A stretch of 64,000 nucleotides of DNA from Prevotella intermedia ATCC 25611 = DSM 20706 (GTDB taxonomy: Bacteria; Bacteroidota; Bacteroidia; Bacteroidales; Bacteroidaceae): assembly GCF_001953955.1 (NCBI RefSeq), contig NZ_CP019301.1, forward strand, positions 644,236 to 708,235. Direction: 5' to 3'. The translations under genes were made by a program, and so were the position numbers. The notes under the pieces were generated by a model. It made no database searches, was not told where the DNA came from, and was given only the letters and a program-made list of their open reading frames with translations. Numbering within the stretch: position 1 is the first letter of the stretch; each line of letters opens with the position of its first letter. This document shows, one piece after another, positions 59,913 to 64,000 of the stretch.

Positions 59913-59949
59913 TGTGTGGGCAGATTTTCAACAGAAGTCTGCCCACACA
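59913..59949 (+). terminator. Hairpin behind dnaN
   Basis: TGTGTGGGCAGA / TCTGCCCACACA, perfect 12-bp stem without a clear T-run. Confidence 0.65.
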
Positions 59950-59968
59950 CATTATAAATAATAGCAGA

Positions 59969-60819
59969 ATGTTACTGAACTTAACAAAACCCTTGATAGT
60001 TTTCGATTTGGAAACGACAGGGCTCGACCTTGTAAAAGACCGCATCATACAATTATCGTATATAAAGGTATTCCCCGATGGGAAAGAAGAAAGAGAAAAC
60101 CTTTTCATCAACCCTGAGAAAGAAATTCCGCAAGAAGTAGAAGAACTTACAGCATCACCAACGACGACGTGGCTGCCGCACCAACGTTCAAAGAAAAGGC
60201 AGCCGAACTGGCAAACAAGTTCACGGGCTGCGACTTTGCAGGTTTCAATTCCAACCGTTTCGACATTCCGTTGTTGGCAGAAGAATTTCTGCGGGCAGGC
60301 GTAGACTTCGATTTCTCGAAGTGCCGACTCATCGATGCACAAAACATTTACCACAAAATGGAACGCCGCAACCTTGCCGCTGCCTACGAATTTACTGTGG
60401 CAGAAAGATGGAAGACGACTTCACAGCCCACAAAGCCGACGAAGACACCGAAGCAACGTGGCGTGTACTGCAAGGACAGATTAAGATGTATTCTGCTGAA
60501 AACCAAGACGAACCAGAACGCATACTGAACACGACATGGGCGAACTGGCAGAGTTCTCGCGTATGAACGACAATGTAGACTTTGCAGGGCGTATCGTTTG
60601 GAAAGATGTTACCGACAAGACGGCAACACCTTGCTCGACGAACACGGACAGCCACGTCGCCACGAAGTGTTCAACTTCGGCAAATACCGTGGTTGGGACG
60701 TGGCAGAAGTGCTGCGCAGAGACCCTGGTTTCTACAGTTGGATATTGGCAAACGACTTCACCTACAACACCAAACAAGTGCTTACACGCATTCGCCTTCG
60801 CGAATTTAACAATCGATAG
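59969..60819 (+). CDS. 3'-5' exonuclease of the DNA polymerase III epsilon type (frameshifted)
   Basis: Exonuclease with the DEDD pattern: VFDLETTGLDLVKDRIIQLS (first Asp and Glu), then in other frames FAGFNSNRFDIPLLAEEFLR and the C-terminal GRIVWKDV...FNFGKYRGWDVAEVLRRDPG. At least four single-base gaps (about 60151, 60396, 60527 and 60615) split it; each restored base gives the expected product (for example TGITNDDVAAAPTF and YEFYCGRKMEDDF). It follows dnaN directly. Restored length is about 284 residues. Confidence 0.82.
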
Positions 60820-60821
60820 CT

Positions 60822-62017
60822 ATGCTCAAAGGAAAGAAAATCGTTCTCGGCATCACAGGTTCTATTGCCGCATATAAAAGTTGTCTTATCATTCGTCAAC
60901 TCGTAAGGCAGGGTGCAGAAGTTCAAGTGGTCATAACGCCCAGTGGAAAAGAGTTCATCACCCCTATCACACTGTCGGCACTGACACAGAAACCAGTCAT
61001 CAGCGATTTCTTTTCTCAACGCGACGGCACGTGGCACTCGCACGTAGACCTCGGCTTATGGGCTGATGCTATGCTCATTGCGCCCTGCACAGCCGCAACA
61101 TTGGGCAAGATGTGCCACGGAATAGCCGACAATATGCTCGTTACGACCTACCTTTCCATGAAGGCTCCTGTGTTCATCGCCCCCGCAATGGACCTCGATA
61201 TGTACAAACATACCTCTACGCAAGAGAACATCGACACGCTGAAACGCAGAGGAAACCACATTATAGAAGCAGGTAGTGGTTTCTTGGCAAGCGGCTTGGA
61301 AGGCAAGGGACGCATGGAAGAACCCGAAGCCATTGTGGCTTTTTTAGACCAATACTTCGACAACAACACCGTTGCCACAAGATTTGGAGGGAAAAAACGT
61401 GCTGATAACAGCAGGGCCTACATACGAAAAGATAGACCTGTACGTTTTATAGGTAACTACTCGTCGGGAAAGATGGGCTTTGCCCTTGCCGAAGAGTGTT
61501 TCAAGCGTGGTGCCAACGTTACACTCGTGCTGGACCTGTACACATAGCGTGCTCGGAAGGCATCAACCGCATCGATGTAGAAAGCTGCGAGCAGATGTAC
61601 GAAGCCTGTCAGCAAGCCTTTCCTGCTGCCACCGTCGCCATATTGTGCGCTGCCGTGGCTGATTTCAAGCCTCTGAGCTTCTCCGATACGAAGATTAAGC
61701 GAGAAAAGGACAACCTGCACATCGACCTGCAGCCCACTCACGACATTGCAGCCGCTTTGGGACAACAGAAGACAAGCCAACAACGCATCGTCGCTTTCGC
61801 ATTGGAAACAAACAACGAGGAAACAAATGCTTCGGCAAAGTTGGTGAAAAAGAATGCCGATTTTATCGTGCTGAATCCACACGCAATGCCGGCACGACCT
61901 TCCAGACGGACGACAACCAAATACTATTATTTCAAAAGGAGGAAGAAAGAATATGAAAAGAAGCGTAAACACTTGGTGGCTCGCGACATTATTGACGAGC
62001 TGGTTTCTATTCTTTAA
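60822..62017 (+). CDS. coaBC: Bifunctional phosphopantothenoylcysteine synthetase/decarboxylase (frameshifted)
   Basis: Makes 4'-phosphopantetheine for coenzyme A. The CoaC half (GKKIVLGITGSIAAYKSCLI, then SHVDLGLWADAMLIAPCTAA) is intact to about residue 185. The CoaB half then shows shifts near 61383, 61437 and 61529 (ITAGPTYEKIDPVRFIGNYS is only readable across frames; ILCAAVADFKPLSFSDTKIK follows) and near 61876. It ends DIIDELVSIL at 62017. The order dnaN-exonuclease-coaBC-porD-recN is typical of Bacteroidota. Confidence 0.88.
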
Positions 62018-62858
62018 CAACCACGCCACAGCGCAGGAGTTGCAAGCAAAGATAACCATCAACCACAACCAGATACAGGGTACCGACAATCGGTGTTCGA
62101 GAACTTGCAGCAAACCCTCGAACAGTTTGTGAACGAACGACAGTGGACTAACCTCAAGTTCCAAAAGAACGAACGCATTGTTTGCAACTTCAACATCACC
62201 GTTACAAAATACGACCAAAGCAGCAACGCCTTCACCTGTACGGCACTCATACAGGCGAACCGACCTATTTACAACTCGGCATACACCTCTACATTGTTCA
62301 ACATTAAGGACGGCGACTTCAACTTCGAGTTTGCACAGTTCGACCAAATAGAATTCAACGAAGAGAACATCGACAACCAACTCACTGCCCTCTTCGGCTA
62401 CTACGCTTACCTCATCATCGGCTTAAACCTCGATTCGTTTGCGCTATGGGCGGCGAAGACATTCTGCAACGCTGCATGAACCTTACCAACAACGCACAGA
62501 ACCTTAGCTTTACAGGTTGGAAGCATTTGAAACTCGAAAAACCGCTTCGCATCATCAACGATACTCGACGGAGGTATGAAACCCTTCCGCCAATTGCAAT
62601 ACGACTACACGAACGGGCTTGGACGAAATGGCAAACAGTCCCGAACGAGGCAGAACAAACATAACAACGGCGTTGCAAAACGACTTGAAAAAGGCACACG
62701 AAGACAAGCCTATGAGTATGTTGCCAAGATTTGGACAGACTATAAGAAGGACGACTTGCCAATATATACTACAAAAGGGCACGCAAAAGGAAAAAGAGGC
62801 TGTCTACGAAATTCTTTCGGCATCAATGCAAGCCAAACGCATCGTGGGACAAGATTAA
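61953..62858 (+). CDS. porD: PorD-like type IX secretion protein, DUF4835 (frameshifted)
   Basis: DUF4835 protein, called PorD in Porphyromonas, linked to type IX secretion and gliding. The signal-like start (LLTSWFLFFNNHATAQ) overlaps the end of coaBC. The body (LQQTLEQFVNERQWTNLKFQ, YLIIGLNLDSFA, QLQYDYTNGL, DLKKAHEDKPMSML, KGTQKEKEAVYEILSAS) is spread over three frames with breaks near 62085, 62445, 62535, 62620 and 62735. Its presence supports the view that the tailed secreted proteins in this window use that system (inference). Confidence 0.75.
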
Positions 62859-62876
62859 ACAATAAGACAAACAGCT

Positions 62877-64000
62877 ATGCTCAAGCATCTTTATATAAGA
62901 ACTTCACGCTCATCGACCAATTAGACATCGACTTTCGCAACGGTTTCTCCGTTATCAGTGGCGAAACGGGTGCAGGAAAGAGCATTATTCTTGGGCTATC
63001 GGCTGCTCTTAGCAACAAGCCGATAGCAAACAGATAAAGCAAGGCGAGAAAAATGCGTCATCGAAGCTACGTTCAGTCTGCCAAAAGGTGCATTCGACAC
63101 GTTCTTTACCGATAACAACATCGACTTCGATGCCGATGAAACCATTCTCCGACGCGAAGTTGGCAGCAACGGAAAATCACGTGCATTCATCAACGACACG
63201 CCTGTTGCACTGACCTGATGCGCGAAGTGGGCGACCAATTGGTGGATATACATTCGCAACACCAGAATTTGCTTTTGCAGAAAGAAGACTTCCAGCTCAA
63301 CGTTATCGACATATTGCTGCCAACGACAAGGATATGGCAGCCTACAAAGCCACTTCAAGGCGTATAAAGATGCTGAAAAAAGGTTGGAACAGATAAGAAA
63401 GCAACTGAAAGAGAACGCTGAAAACGAAGAGTTTATGCTTTTCAGCACGAAGAACTATCAAGTGCGAACCTGCAAGAAGGAGCAAGAGGAACTCGAGACC
63501 GAAAGCAAGACTCTCTCGCACGCAGAAGACATCAAGGCATCGCTCTACAATGCCGACAATGCACTGAACGAAGACGAGACTGGAGCGGTGAAACAACTAA
63601 AGTCTGCCGCCGAACCATAGCGGCATAGCCAACGTTTTTCCTAAAGCCGAAGAACTTTGCAACCGCCTCGACACCGCTTATATAGAGTGAAGGATATTGC
63701 CGAGGAGGTGAGCAGGGCGACAGGCGACATTGATTTCGACCCAACAATTAGATTACATCAACGAGCAGTTGATAAATCTATCATTTGAAAGAAATTCCAC
63801 GTAGAAACCATCGCAGAGCTGCTCGCCATACAAGCCGAACTGAAGCAAAAGTTAGACGGAATAGACAACAGCGACGAATTCTGAGAAGCCGGAGCAGGAA
63901 CTTGCTGCGAACAGCCGACTGCACACGAGGCTTGCCTACTGACCAAGGCAGAGAGAAGCTGCAAAGGCTATTCAGAAGGAGATGAAAGAAAAACTCGTGC
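62877..64000 (+). CDS. recN: DNA repair protein RecN, N-terminal part (frameshifted, runs off the window)
   Basis: SMC-like repair ATPase. It starts MLKHLYIR at 62877, shifts at once, and continues FTLIDQLDIDFRNGFSVISG with Walker A GETGAGKS at about 62962-62985. Later fragments (EATFSLPKGAFDTFFTDNNI, ETILRREVGSNGKSRAFIND, LMREVGDQLVDIHSQHQNLL) fit RecN in order but in changing frames. At least eight breaks occur by 64000. The C-terminal half lies beyond the window. Confidence 0.85.

Overview
The window comes from a member of the Bacteroidota, most likely an oral Prevotella of the P. intermedia type (inference). The evidence is the many -33 TTTG / -7 TAnnTTTG promoters, A-rich sites in place of strong ribosome binding sites, an hmuYRS-type haem-uptake operon, a 'smalltalk' micro-ORF behind a Bacteroidota HU protein, DUF3127 and PorD (DUF4835) genes, and secreted proteins ending in a G-x-Y-x-V-N-G-K-K tail. 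No tRNA, rRNA or CRISPR array was seen.

Layout. 0-5 kb: hmuY-hmuR-hmuS on the minus strand; hmuS runs off the left edge. 5-11.6 kb: three paralogous secreted repeat proteins with 2, 3 and 1 modules. A fourth lies at 41-42 kb. The first also carries a domain like the haemoglobin-binding HA2 domain of gingipains. All four share a promoter, a structured 5' leader and, in three cases, a terminator. 12-12.6 kb: a RelE/YafQ-type toxin-antitoxin pair. 12.9-16.2 kb: a ribbon-helix-helix-like protein, ParA and two membrane proteins. 16.2-20.3 kb: 4 kb with no credible gene, rich in repeats (AT-rich 14-mers, TTTGTCG clusters, two 66-bp tandem arrays). 20.3-22.6 kb: duplicated membrane proteins, RidA and an RteC-like C-terminal domain. 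23-26 kb: a three-gene HipB-HipS-HipT system and a membrane-anchored AraC regulator. 26.5-29.5 kb: an AT-rich unrecognised three-gene cluster between 255-bp direct repeats. 29.7-33.2 kb: M15 peptidase, HU, smalltalk, a Fur-family regulator, a MarR-like regulator and a thioredoxin lipoprotein. 33.4-35.1 kb: a second HipBST-like system with a palindromic operator. 35.5-40.3 kb: OsmC, DUF2975 plus HTH regulator, M16 protease. 42.8-51.8 kb: TetR, two half-ABC exporters, then an RND / LolA-like / outer-membrane-barrel trio. 52-54.9 kb: a remnant with two tyrosine recombinases. 55.6-58.5 kb: secreted nuclease, SDR oxidoreductase, DUF3127. 58.8-64 kb: dnaN, an exonuclease, coaBC, porD and recN, all broken by many single-base frameshifts that look like sequence error.

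Two features tie the accessory parts together. An interspersed repeat of about 194 bp occurs eleven times. It is built of four 22-bp palindromic slots, and the copies sit beside or on both sides of nearly every accessory module: the secreted paralogs, both Hip systems, the AT-rich cluster and the nuclease. A second repeat of about 103 bp with long inverted ends accompanies it. In nearly every copy of the first family the 7-base word in slot 4 is the complement of slot 2 or of slot 3, so one hairpin is always possible but its partner changes.

The candidates for undescribed biology are this slot-word repeat family, the covarying leader hairpin of the secreted paralogs, and the AT-rich three-gene cluster whose last gene has had its C-terminus rewritten by a small inverted-repeat element.
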